A stretch of DNA of 9,006 nucleotides from Bacillota bacterium (GTDB taxonomy: Bacteria > Bacillota > Dethiobacteria > DTU022): assembly GCA_012797095.1 (NCBI GenBank), contig JAAZPS010000139.1:1-9006 (forward strand), in the 5' to 3' direction. Shown piece by piece: positions 1 to 6,261 of this stretch; within the stretch, counting starts at the first letter, position 1, and every line of letters starts with the position of its first letter. The translations under genes and the position numbers were made by a program. The notes beneath the pieces are model-generated. The model had not been told where the DNA came from and ran no database searches. It saw only the letters and a list, made by a program, of their open reading frames with translations.

Positions 1-840
1 GCCCCAAAGGCGGGCGATATCCCCGGCCGCCGGGCCGCTGGTGTAGCTCACCACCGGCCTGGCCTTGACCAGCGCCTCGGTAATTTCACGATAGAACGGG
101 ATCTTCGCTGCCACCTCCACCGACTCTGCAGCGCAGTAGTCCTCGATAGCCTGCGTATTCTCCTCATCCAGATCGCAGCGGTTGATACAGACTGCCGGGG
201 GCACCTCAAATTGACGGCAGACCAGAAGAACTCGCTTGAGATCATGAATTCCCGAGATCGTCGGTTCGGTGACGATCAGTGCCTTTGTCGCTCCTGACAG
301 GGAGGCGATCACCGGACAGCCGATTCCCGGCGGGCCGTCGGTGAGAAGATATCTTTTTTGCTCTCCTTTGGCCAGCTCCCGGGCCTGGTTCCGGACCAGG
401 GTCACCAACCTACCGGAATTCTCCTCGGCTATCCCCAGACGGGCATGGACCAGCTTGCCATAAGGTGTCTGCGAAAGGAACCAATGACCGGAGACGACCT
501 CGTTCATGGTGATGGCCTCCTCCGGACAGGCCCGGCTGCAGACAGTGCAGCCCTCGCAGGAGAGCGGATCGATCCGGTAGCCCTCAGAGATCGCTTCAAA
601 ACGGCACAGTTCCCGGCATAGACCGCATTCCGTGCAGCGTTCCCGATCAAGAACCGCGACGCTGGAAGCGATAAACTGATGACTCTCCAGCTGCTCCGGC
701 GTCAACAGCAGGCTCAGGTTCGCCGCATCCACATCGGCGTCGGCCATGACTGCATCTCCTTCGGCGAGGACGGCGAAAGAAGCCGCCAGGGTGGTCTTCC
801 CGGTACCCCCCTTGCCGCTGATCACGACAATCTCTTCCAT
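1..840 (-). CDS. MinD-superfamily P-loop ATPase with inserted ferredoxin domain (second of tandem pair; 3' end off window)
   Basis: The frame is open from the ATG at 840 to the window edge: 280 residues with no stop, close to the full length of this family (COG1149). The N-terminus carries a deviant Walker A, GKGGTGKTT (about residues 9-17), followed by the DADVD signature (about 34-38). An inserted ferredoxin-like segment has two Cys sets, C69/C72/C75/C79 and C95/C98/C101/C105, each CX2CX2CX3C, as expected for two [4Fe-4S] clusters. The motif TDGPPGIGCPV follows around 167-177. The start codon shares its A with the stop of the upstream gene (TGATG at 842-838), and GGAGGGG lies just before it inside that gene, so the two ATPases are probably translationally coupled and may act as a pair. 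The family is a soluble ATPase likely involved in metal-cluster work; its exact reaction is not established. Family assignment is firm, function inferred. Confidence 0.9.
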   Translation of the reverse strand, partial: MEEIVVISGKGGTGKTTLAASFAVLAEGDAVMADADVDAANLSLLLTPEQLESHQFIASSVAVLDRERCTECGLCRELCRFEAISEGYRIDPLSCEGCTVCSRACPEEAITMNEVVSGHWFLSQTPYGKLVHARLGIAEENSGRLVTLVRNQARELAKGEQKRYLLTDGPPGIGCPVIASLSGATKALIVTEPTISGIHDLKRVLLVCRQFEVPPAVCINRCDLDEENTQAIEDYCAAESVEVAAKIPFYREITEALVKARPVVSYTSGPAAGDIARLWG

Positions 841-1697
841 CAGCGCCCCTCCTTTCTCTCGATCGGAATCTGCCCGGCCAACCCGGCAAAAAGTTCACGC
901 CAGGCCGGCAGGTGAGTTGCGGCCGGCTCACCCCGCGCGTAGAGCGAAGCCAGTTCGCGATCCCAGGGCATCTTCAGAAGAACCGGGATCCCTTCCTGAC
1001 GGCAGTAGGCCTCGATCTCATTTTCGCCCTCACCGCCCAGGGAACGGTTGATCACTACCCCGCCCGGGAGATGCAGTTTTTTCAGCAGCTCCACCGCAAT
1101 GGCCAGATCGTTCAACCCGAAAGGGGTCGGTTCGGTCACCAGAAGGCAGTAATCGCTTCCATGAATCGCCTCCACAACGGGGCAGGAGGCCCCCGGCGCC
1201 GCATCGACAATGGTCAGGTTCGCTGGATCGGCGGTCCGCTTGACCGCCTTGATCAGCGGCGGGGAAAGCGCTTCTCCGGGGTTCAACTTGCCGTGAACAA
1301 AGGAGAGCGCCCCCGCAGGACCACTTTCAAGCACCCCGATGGGCCGGTCAATCTCGCGGATAGCCTTCTCCGGACAGAAATAGGTACAACCGCCGCAGCC
1401 GTGGCAGAGCGGTTCAAAGACAAGCACCGTCTCCTTGCCGACCATGATCGCGTTGAACGCGCAGACTTCGGCACAGATTCCGCAGTAGTTGCAGCGATCG
1501 AGGTCAACCTGCGGTACCGGAATCGAGACAGGTTCGCTGTGCTGCCACCGCGGTTTCAAAAAAAGATGCGCATTGGGCTCTTCAACATCACAGTCAAGAA
1601 ACTGAACCTTCATCTCCTCCGAGATGACCAGGGCCAGGTTTGTCGCCACCGTTGTCTTGCCGGTGCCGCCCTTGCCGCTGGCTATTGCAATGATCAT
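840..1697 (-). CDS. MinD-superfamily P-loop ATPase with inserted ferredoxin domain (first of tandem pair)
   Basis: A 285-residue protein of the same family as its downstream neighbour. It shows Walker A GKGGTGKTT (8-16), the motif DCDVEEPN (35-42) usual in COG1149, two ferredoxin Cys sets (C69/C72/C75/C79 and C98/C101/C104/C108), and DAAPGASCPV (165-174). I chose the ATG at 1697 because AAAGGGTGA lies at ribosome-binding distance; a GTG at 1706 would overlap that site. The gene ends in TGATG, overlapping the next start by one base. Paired genes of this kind flank orange-protein (ORP) genes in Desulfovibrio (established context), where they belong to the ORP complex. Here a pair of NifX/ORP-family genes lies upstream, across a 317-bp gap with a strong hairpin. 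Cytoplasmic ATP-driven, Fe-S-dependent handling of a metal cluster is the likely role; this is inference. Confidence 0.92.
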   Translation of the reverse strand: MIIAIASGKGGTGKTTVATNLALVISEEMKVQFLDCDVEEPNAHLFLKPRWQHSEPVSIPVPQVDLDRCNYCGICAEVCAFNAIMVGKETVLVFEPLCHGCGGCTYFCPEKAIREIDRPIGVLESGPAGALSFVHGKLNPGEALSPPLIKAVKRTADPANLTIVDAAPGASCPVVEAIHGSDYCLLVTEPTPFGLNDLAIAVELLKKLHLPGGVVINRSLGGEGENEIEAYCRQEGIPVLLKMPWDRELASLYARGEPAATHLPAWRELFAGLAGQIPIERKEGR

Positions 1698-1720
1698 GGG
1701 GATCACCCTTTTCTATACCT

Positions 1721-1747
1721 GAAAGGAGGCGCGGGGCCGCCCCTTTC
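1721..1747 (-). promoter_or_regulatory. Strong hairpin just upstream of the MinD-type ATPase gene
   Basis: Outer arms of 6 bp (1721-1726 with 1742-1747) and inner arms of 4 bp (GGCG 1728-1731 with CGCC 1738-1741) enclose a 6-nt GC loop, with one bulged base at 1727. All ten pairs are Watson-Crick. No T-run follows on either strand, so it does not look like an intrinsic terminator. It ends about 23 nt before the ATG at 1697. It could be an RNA processing or stability element, or a translation control element between the NifX-family genes and the ATPase pair. The structure is seen; the role is inferred. Confidence 0.55.
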
Positions 1748-1781
1748 CCTGTTCAAACCTTGTCGGTCCTCATTTTTGTTT

Positions 1782-2014
1782 TTAGGGTTGCTCCATACCG
1801 GCCAGCCGTCTTTCAATTGCCGCCGGCCCGGTTCTGACGGCCCGGGACCGGCGTGCAGGGCGACAGCTTCCGCTTTCAGGCATTCCCCCTCAGCGGACCC
1901 GGTGCCGGAGCCCCGCAGCAAGGGGGCCTCTCCCCCCCGGGAAGATATCCCCGTCCCCCCATCCGGAAACCGGGGCTGTACAGCTCTCCCCCGGCCGGAA
2001 CCTGCCGCTCAAAG
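1782..2014 (-). pseudogene. Possible frameshifted remnant of a small Gly/Arg-rich gene (DUF5320-like?) in the 317-bp intergenic gap
   Basis: The 317 bases between the NifX-family stop (2015) and the ATPase start (1697) hold no convincing intact gene. On the minus strand one frame gives a Gly/Arg-rich stretch leading into ECLKAEAVALHA (about 1890-1855). A second frame gives AAIERRLAGMEQP ending at TAA (1784-1782). Together they resemble the short helical tail of DUF5320-type proteins, which often sit beside NifX-family genes in anaerobes and have a Gly-rich N-terminus plus a C-terminal coil. The frames do not join: at least one frameshift would be needed, and a run of seven C (1932-1938) is a likely slip site. 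No ATG with a good ribosome site was found. It may equally be non-coding spacer; similarity was judged by eye from memory of the family. Confidence 0.2.
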
Positions 2015-2401
2015 CTACTGTTCCCTTCTGCAGTCTCCGTGGTGATGACCTTCTCCGTGCTCTTCCCTGTATTCATGGTTGCAAAGGCTCTCCCCGGACT
2101 GCAGATTTCCGGAAAGATAGTCGCCGATGACCTTCTCGACAGGTCCGGTCACCCCGACAATCGATTCTATCTTCTGCGCCGCAAACAGCTCCTGCGCCCG
2201 CCAGCCCATCCCCCCGGCGATGATGCAGGTAACGCCCCGCTCGGCCAGATAACCGGGCAGAAAACCGGGCTGATGTCCCGGATTGTCGATCAGCTCCTTG
2301 CCGATAATCCCACCATCCTTGATCTCCACCAGGGTGTAGGCGGGACAGCGTCCAAAATGCTGCGCCACATTGCCGCTATCGGTAGCAATGGCGATCTTCA
2401 T
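2015..2401 (-). CDS. NifX/NafY/orange-protein-family metal-cluster binding protein with His/Cys-rich tail
   Basis: A 128-residue protein of the dinitrogenase iron-molybdenum cofactor family (IPR003731 type), which covers NifX, NafY, the C-terminal part of NifB, the Desulfovibrio orange protein and IssA. The single RNase H-like domain fills residues 1 to about 100, with the family opening MKIAIATDSG, then HFGRCPAYTLVEI (15-27) and IVGVTGPVEKVI (81-92). After the SGESLC segment the C-terminus carries C107, H109, H115, H119-H121 and C124, a likely soft-metal or cluster binding tail. The start at 2401 has GGAGGAGAG about 6 nt upstream. It lies 18 nt behind a paralog, and the two share only the family core, so they may bind the same cluster with different partners. 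It does not imply nitrogen fixation. Family assignment is strong; the ligand is unknown. Confidence 0.9.
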   Translation of the reverse strand: MKIAIATDSGNVAQHFGRCPAYTLVEIKDGGIIGKELIDNPGHQPGFLPGYLAERGVTCIIAGGMGWRAQELFAAQKIESIVGVTGPVEKVIGDYLSGNLQSGESLCNHEYREEHGEGHHHGDCRREQ

Positions 2402-2419
2402 GGAATTCTCTCCTCCCTG

Positions 2420-2785
2420 TTAGGCTCCGTGATGGGGATCCACGGTTGCCTCATCGATAGTCGTGAGTTTGCCCTCACGGAAAAGCTGCCAGGTTTCCTG
2501 AACCGTCCCGGTGACCCCCCCGTAGATGGAGATCCCCGCCGCCTGCAGTGCGGTGGCGGCGTTGGGTCCAACATGACCTACCGCAACCGCCTCCACCCCT
2601 TCCTGAGAAAGCTGGCGGGCGCTCTGCGGCCCGGCTCCGCCGGTAGCGGCCATCCCGCTGTTCGGCACCGATTTTTCCACCGCTCCACTTTCAGAATCGA
2701 CGATCACAAAATAGGGGCAGCGCCCGAAACGCTGATCCACCTGGGCCTCCAGCCCTTCACCCTGCGCACAGACAGCCAATTTCAT
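2420..2785 (-). CDS. NifX/NafY/orange-protein-family protein (first copy)
   Basis: A 121-residue single-domain member of the same family. Its core reads DQRFGRCPYFVIVD (17-30), then a Gly-rich GATGGAGP-like turn (46-53), AVGHVGPNAATALQAAGI (68-85) and YGGVTGTV (88-95), the usual order in ORP/IssA-type proteins. It has only two cysteines (C6 and C23) and a short tail with H118-H119, unlike its His-rich neighbour. The ATG at 2785 follows GAAAGGAGAG at 7-nt spacing. It starts 38 nt after the Mrp-type ATPase and is followed after 18 nt by the second copy. In Desulfovibrio the orange protein of this family binds a Mo-Cu sulfide cluster, and in Pyrococcus IssA stores iron as thioferrate (established). 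Which of these, if either, applies here cannot be read from sequence. Confidence 0.9.
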   Translation of the reverse strand: MKLAVCAQGEGLEAQVDQRFGRCPYFVIVDSESGAVEKSVPNSGMAATGGAGPQSARQLSQEGVEAVAVGHVGPNAATALQAAGISIYGGVTGTVQETWQLFREGKLTTIDEATVDPHHGA

Positions 2786-2823
2786 AAACGCACTCTCCTT
2801 TCATGCTCACCAATACCTTGATT

Positions 2824-3630
2824 TCACTTACCCTGCACCAACGACGGCACCTCTTCAAGAAAGTCTACCCGATATTGCTCGATCTCACCGCGGTCCCCCA
2901 GGCGGGAGATCTCCGGATCCAGGGGGATCGTCCCGAGCAGTTTGATCCCCGTCTCCGCAGCAACCTCCTCCGCCCGGCTGGGGCCGAACAGCTCCACCGG
3001 TTTACCGCAGTGGGGACAGGTCAGCCCGCTCATATTTTCCACCAACCCGAGAAGGGGCACCTGGAGCATCCGGGCCATCTTGATCGCTTTCTTCACCACC
3101 ATCACCGCCAGCTCCTGGGGCGAGGTCACGATGAGCAGCCCGTCCAGGGGCAGCGATTGCATCACCGTCAGGGGGGCATCGCCGGTTCCCGGCGGCAGAT
3201 CGACCACCAGGTAATCGATCTCTCCCCAGAGCACATCGGTCCAGAATTGCTTTACCGCCCCGCCGATAAGCGGTCCCCGCCAGACAACAGGATCGTCTTC
3301 GTTCGGCAAAAGCAGGTTCAGCGAGATCACCTTGATCCCCAGTGCGGTTTTCGGAGGGGCAATCTTCCCGTTCTCCGCAACCGGCTGCTGGTTCAATCCG
3401 AAAAGCTTTGGAATGCTCGGCCCGGTGATATCGGCGTCAAGAAGCCCGACCTGAAAACCTTTCCGGGCCAGGGATACCGCCAGCAGGGCGGAGATCGACG
3501 ATTTTCCCACCCCACCCTTACCGCTCATAACGGCGATGACATGGCGGATCTGGCTCCTGTCGGGCTGCCCCAGTTTTTCGATCATCGGTCCGGAGGCTGC
3601 ACCTCCTGCATTGTTTTCTGTTGCTTGCAT
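2824..3630 (-). CDS. mrp: Mrp/NBP35-family Fe-S cluster carrier ATPase
   Basis: A 268-residue P-loop ATPase of the Mrp/ApbC/NBP35 group, scaffolds that bind and transfer [4Fe-4S] clusters in the cytoplasm. It shows the deviant Walker A GKGGVGKSS (37-45), LDADITGPSIP (64-74), the Walker B region VVDLPPGTGD (142-151), ENMSGL (198-203) and the CPHC motif (205-208) whose cysteines bridge a cluster at the dimer interface. There is no N-terminal MIP18/DUF59 domain and no Cys cluster in the first 30 residues, so it is the short form, like the Mrp-type ATPase in ORP clusters. The ATG at 3630 sits 2 nt after the feoB stop, with GAGGGAT upstream, so it is probably co-translated with feoB. The position between the iron importer and NifX-family genes suggests a role in loading iron-sulfur units; that link is inference. 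Confidence 0.93.
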   Translation of the reverse strand: MQATENNAGGAASGPMIEKLGQPDRSQIRHVIAVMSGKGGVGKSSISALLAVSLARKGFQVGLLDADITGPSIPKLFGLNQQPVAENGKIAPPKTALGIKVISLNLLLPNEDDPVVWRGPLIGGAVKQFWTDVLWGEIDYLVVDLPPGTGDAPLTVMQSLPLDGLLIVTSPQELAVMVVKKAIKMARMLQVPLLGLVENMSGLTCPHCGKPVELFGPSRAEEVAAETGIKLLGTIPLDPEISRLGDRGEIEQYRVDFLEEVPSLVQGK

Positions 3631-3632
3631 CG

Positions 3633-5480
3633 TTAGATCCCTCTTTTCTCAGTTATTACGAGCGTATGGTTCTCCCGGCGGTCGGAGCTGCCACCGCAAA
3701 AAACAATCAGCACCAGCGCCAGCCCCACCAGAAACAGGGCAAGGTACGCCGGCGGCAGGACCGTCTCCAGCAGCAGGTTAAGCGTTGTTCCCGCTGCAGT
3801 GGATAGAACCAGCATGATTCCCGCAACAAAGGCCATATCCCTGATCCCCAATTCCCGGATCAGGACAGCAAAGGTGGCGGCGCAGGGAAAATAGGTCGCC
3901 AGTACGGTAGCGCCGATCACAAACTGTTTGGCCGTGAGCCCCAGCGGAATGAGCATGGCCACGGCGACATCCTTGCGCAAAAAGCCGACCAGCAGTGTGC
4001 TGACCGCCTCCCGGGGCAGACCGAGCAGGCCCCGGAGAACGGGAGCAACGGCGGCAGCCAGGAAATCGATCACCCCGATGAGGTGCAGTAAATTGATCAC
4101 CAGAATACCCCCGAAGATGAAGGGGAGCGCCTCGGTAAAGAAGTGCTGCAGCCGCATCGCCAGTTTCTGCGTCTGGGCTTTCAAACTCGGCCAGCGGTAC
4201 GGCGGTATCTCCACGATCATGGAGGGAGTATAACCCGGCAGGATCCGGTCGAGGAAAAGACCGATCACCGCCCAAACAAGAAAGAGTGTCGCCAGGATCA
4301 CCGCAAGATAGGACCCGCCGTGCCGTCCGGCCAGCCCGATGATCATCGACATCTGGGCGGCGCAGGGGATCGCTACCGCCAGCATGGCGCTGACGATGAG
4401 CCGCTCCCGCCTGCTCTCCAGGTTGCGGGCGGCCAGCACCGCGGGGACATTGCAGCCGAATCCCAGAAGCATCGGGATCACCGCAAAGCCGTGCAGCCCG
4501 AGACGGTGCATCACCCGATCGGACATCACCGAGAGACGGGGCAGGTAACCGCAGTCCTCCAGAAACCCCAGGGCCAGGTAAAACATGAGCAGGTAGGGCA
4601 AAACGATCCCGAAAATGGCATAGATACCGGTGCTCAAAAGCCCCATCGACTCCTCCAGGTGGATCCGGCCCCCGCTGAGGGTGCCGATAAGCAGCTCGTG
4701 CCAGAACCCCTCTCCCCCGAGCAGCCCGCTGAGGGATTGGAGCAAGGGCAGGTAATAGGGTTCAAAGAAGTGCCCCTCCAGCAGATCCTCCAGCCATCCG
4801 CCGCAGCCGATGATCACCTTGAACGCAAGATAGAGCCCCACCGCTGCCAGGGGGATCCCGGTCAACGGACGGATGCTGGCCATCTCCAGCGCCTCAAGCC
4901 AGGTCTGGCGGCGGCGGGTCACCCGCTGCACCTGCTCAACGATGGAGCCGATCCAGATCCAGCGTTCCTCGGGAGAGCGGGCTTCGCCCTGACCGCGCCG
5001 GGCTTCCGGCAGAGCGGCAACCAGCTCCGGGAGCCCCTTGCCGCTGATCGCCACGGTCGGGATCACCGGTACGCCGAGCAGCTCCTGCAGACGGGGGATA
5101 TTCAGGGCGACCCCCTTCTGGGTCGCTTCGTCAATCAGATTCAAGACCACGATCAGGGGAACCCCCTGCTCGATCAGCTGGCCGGTCAAGTAAAGGTTGC
5201 GCTCCAGATTATTCGCATCGATCACATTGACCACCACATCGGCCTGCTTTACCAGCCTGGCGGCAACCTCCTCTGCCCGGCAGGTCGGCTCAAGACTGTA
5301 CGTGCCCGGCGCATCGAGCACCTCCCAGCTCCGCTTGCCCACCTGAAGCTGCCCGCGGGTAAATTCAACGGTGGTCCCGGGATAGTTGGAGATAACCACC
5401 CTGGCTCCGGTCAACTGGGAAAAGAGAACACTTTTGCCGACATTGGGATTGCCGGCCAGCACTATTTTTTTTGACGTCAT
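3633..5480 (-). CDS. feoB: Ferrous iron transporter FeoB (short form)
   Basis: A 615-residue membrane protein with an N-terminal G domain: G1 GNPNVGKS (10-17), switch YPGTT (33-37), G3 DAPG (56-59, usually DLPG), G4 NLID (114-117) and a G5-like SGKG (146-149). The helical linker to the membrane part is only about 50-60 residues, shorter than in classic FeoB, and the whole protein is well below E. coli length (about 770). The membrane part has the conserved GCNVPA in Gate 1, AIPCAAQMS, GFLRKDVAV and FPCAATFAV in Gate 2, with roughly 8-10 hydrophobic segments. I take the ATG at 5480, with AAAGGAG 11 nt upstream; a TTG at 5489 lies too close to that site. It imports Fe2+ across the cytoplasmic membrane using nucleotide hydrolysis. 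It follows feoA by 32 nt and meets mrp after 2 nt. Confidence 0.96.
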   Translation of the reverse strand: MTSKKIVLAGNPNVGKSVLFSQLTGARVVISNYPGTTVEFTRGQLQVGKRSWEVLDAPGTYSLEPTCRAEEVAARLVKQADVVVNVIDANNLERNLYLTGQLIEQGVPLIVVLNLIDEATQKGVALNIPRLQELLGVPVIPTVAISGKGLPELVAALPEARRGQGEARSPEERWIWIGSIVEQVQRVTRRRQTWLEALEMASIRPLTGIPLAAVGLYLAFKVIIGCGGWLEDLLEGHFFEPYYLPLLQSLSGLLGGEGFWHELLIGTLSGGRIHLEESMGLLSTGIYAIFGIVLPYLLMFYLALGFLEDCGYLPRLSVMSDRVMHRLGLHGFAVIPMLLGFGCNVPAVLAARNLESRRERLIVSAMLAVAIPCAAQMSMIIGLAGRHGGSYLAVILATLFLVWAVIGLFLDRILPGYTPSMIVEIPPYRWPSLKAQTQKLAMRLQHFFTEALPFIFGGILVINLLHLIGVIDFLAAAVAPVLRGLLGLPREAVSTLLVGFLRKDVAVAMLIPLGLTAKQFVIGATVLATYFPCAATFAVLIRELGIRDMAFVAGIMLVLSTAAGTTLNLLLETVLPPAYLALFLVGLALVLIVFCGGSSDRRENHTLVITEKRGI

Positions 5481-5512
5481 CCTGGACAATACTCCTTTAT
5501 CATACCGGTAAA

Positions 5513-5794
5513 CTAGTCCTCAACTTCAACCATGATCCGGTTGGCCCGGCCGTAGCCCATGGCTACCCGGGAACGATCTATCTCCACCACTACCGGCCCT
5601 CTCTGAAAGAAGGTGCTCAGCTTGGTCAATTTTTTTCCCGGATGCAGGCCGAGAGCCTGAAGCCTGGCCACCATCCCTTTTCCTCCGTAAATCCTTTTGA
5701 CCCGGCCGGATTGACCTGTTTTCATCTCAACAAGGGATACTACCTTCAGTTTGCTCACCTCTTCATTGAATTGACCGGGGCCGCGGTCAACCAT
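5513..5794 (-). CDS. feoA: FeoA-family protein, SH3-like partner of FeoB
   Basis: A 93-residue FeoA domain protein. The family pattern is clear: SLVEMKTGQSGRVKRI (20-35), ARLQALGLHPGKKL (43-56), a GPVVVEI strand (66-72) and the closing AMGYGRANRIMVEV segment (78-91). FeoA is a small cytoplasmic SH3-like protein needed for FeoB activity. The ATG at 5794 comes 3 nt after the repressor stop, with only a weak AAGAG before it, so translation may depend on coupling. About 15-18 residues precede the usual family start, and GAAGAGGTGA lies near codons 10-13, so the true start could be further in; no better ATG, GTG or TTG was found at the right distance. It is part of the iron-uptake operon under the 6285-6290 promoter. 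Confidence 0.93.
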   Translation of the reverse strand: MVDRGPGQFNEEVSKLKVVSLVEMKTGQSGRVKRIYGGKGMVARLQALGLHPGKKLTKLSTFFQRGPVVVEIDRSRVAMGYGRANRIMVEVED

Positions 5795-5797
5795 CTC

Positions 5798-6241
5798 TTA
5801 TTTACCGGGTTCAACCTCTCTATCGATACTGTTCAGATCGCTGCAGTACCCGCCCTCGAGTAAAAAATCTACCAGCCGCTCGATGGTCACACTGCTGACA
5901 GCATGCTCCATCTCGCAGGCATCCTTTTCCGCAGTCTCAAAATCTAGATTGAGCACCTCGGTCAGGAAACTGCTCAAAACCCGGTGACGGCGCCTCACCA
6001 CCCGGCCGTAGTAAAGCCCCCGTTCGGTCAGCTTCACCGGACCGTAGCGTTCCTGGACGATCAGACCCTGTTCGCGCAGCTGGCTCAGGGCCTGGCTGAC
6101 ACTGGCCTTGGTCAGGTTCAGCCTTTCGGCGATATCGGTTACCCGTACCGTCTCCAGCCGGTTGGAAAGGTTCAAGATCTCCTCGAGATAATCTTGCATC
6201 GCAGCACTCAATGGCAGCGGACTCACCGCGATCAACTCCAT
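5798..6241 (-). CDS. DtxR/MntR-family metal-dependent transcriptional repressor
   Basis: A 147-residue two-domain regulator without the C-terminal SH3 domain, like MntR. The N-terminal winged helix covers about 15-78 (VRVTDIAERLNLTKASVSQAL, then the wing ending in VKLTERG). The dimer and metal domain follows. Likely metal ligands are D17, E20, H86, C109, E112 and H113: the Asp matches MntR D8, while the Cys matches DtxR/IdeR C102. It opens the feo operon and has a DtxR-type palindrome on its own start site, so it probably represses itself and the whole iron operon when Fe2+ (possibly Mn2+) is sufficient. The ATG at 6241 lacks a ribosome site and lies only about 14 nt from the predicted transcript start. 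A GTG at 6226, with GGAG 9 nt upstream, is a serious alternative and gives a family-like N-terminus. The stop is 3 nt before feoA. Confidence 0.93.
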   Translation of the reverse strand: MELIAVSPLPLSAAMQDYLEEILNLSNRLETVRVTDIAERLNLTKASVSQALSQLREQGLIVQERYGPVKLTERGLYYGRVVRRRHRVLSSFLTEVLNLDFETAEKDACEMEHAVSSVTIERLVDFLLEGGYCSDLNSIDREVEPGK

Positions 6242-6243
6242 AT

Positions 6244-6259
6244 GTTAGGTTTGCCTAAC
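6244..6259. promoter_or_regulatory. DtxR/IdeR-like operator palindrome
   Basis: GTTAGGTTTGCCTAAC has perfect 6-bp arms (GTTAGG and CCTAAC) around a 4-nt centre. It closely matches the core of DtxR/IdeR sites (TTAGGTTAGnCTAACCTAA type). It lies directly downstream of the -10 box and covers the predicted transcription start, immediately before the repressor gene. Binding here would block RNA polymerase, giving iron-dependent self-repression of the operon. The palindrome is seen; the binding protein is inferred from position. Confidence 0.82.
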
Positions 6260-6261
6260 TA

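Noticed and set aside
1721..1747. Hairpin as an intrinsic terminator
   Set aside because: No T-run follows on either strand, and same-strand genes continue directly after it.
912..2045. Long plus-strand open frame across the ATPase gene and the intergenic gap
   Set aside because: Mirror frame of a well-supported minus-strand ATPase; no recognisable domain, and its composition looks like a shadow frame. The similar plus-strand frames at 1853-2821 and 2803-3636 were rejected for the same reason.
2015..2785. NifX-family genes as evidence of nitrogen fixation
   Set aside because: The family is broad (ORP, IssA, MTH1175-like). No nifHDK, nifB or nifEN is present, and the feo/mrp/MinD context points elsewhere.
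4143..5474. Long plus-strand open frame (about 443 codons) opposite feoB
   Set aside because: It is antisense to a clear FeoB, rich in His, Gln, Pro and Arg, and shows no family motif. Such frames are common opposite GC-rich genes.
5481..5489. TTG at 5489 as the feoB start
   Set aside because: It lies only about 2 nt after AAAGGAG, too close for initiation; the ATG at 5480 is better placed.
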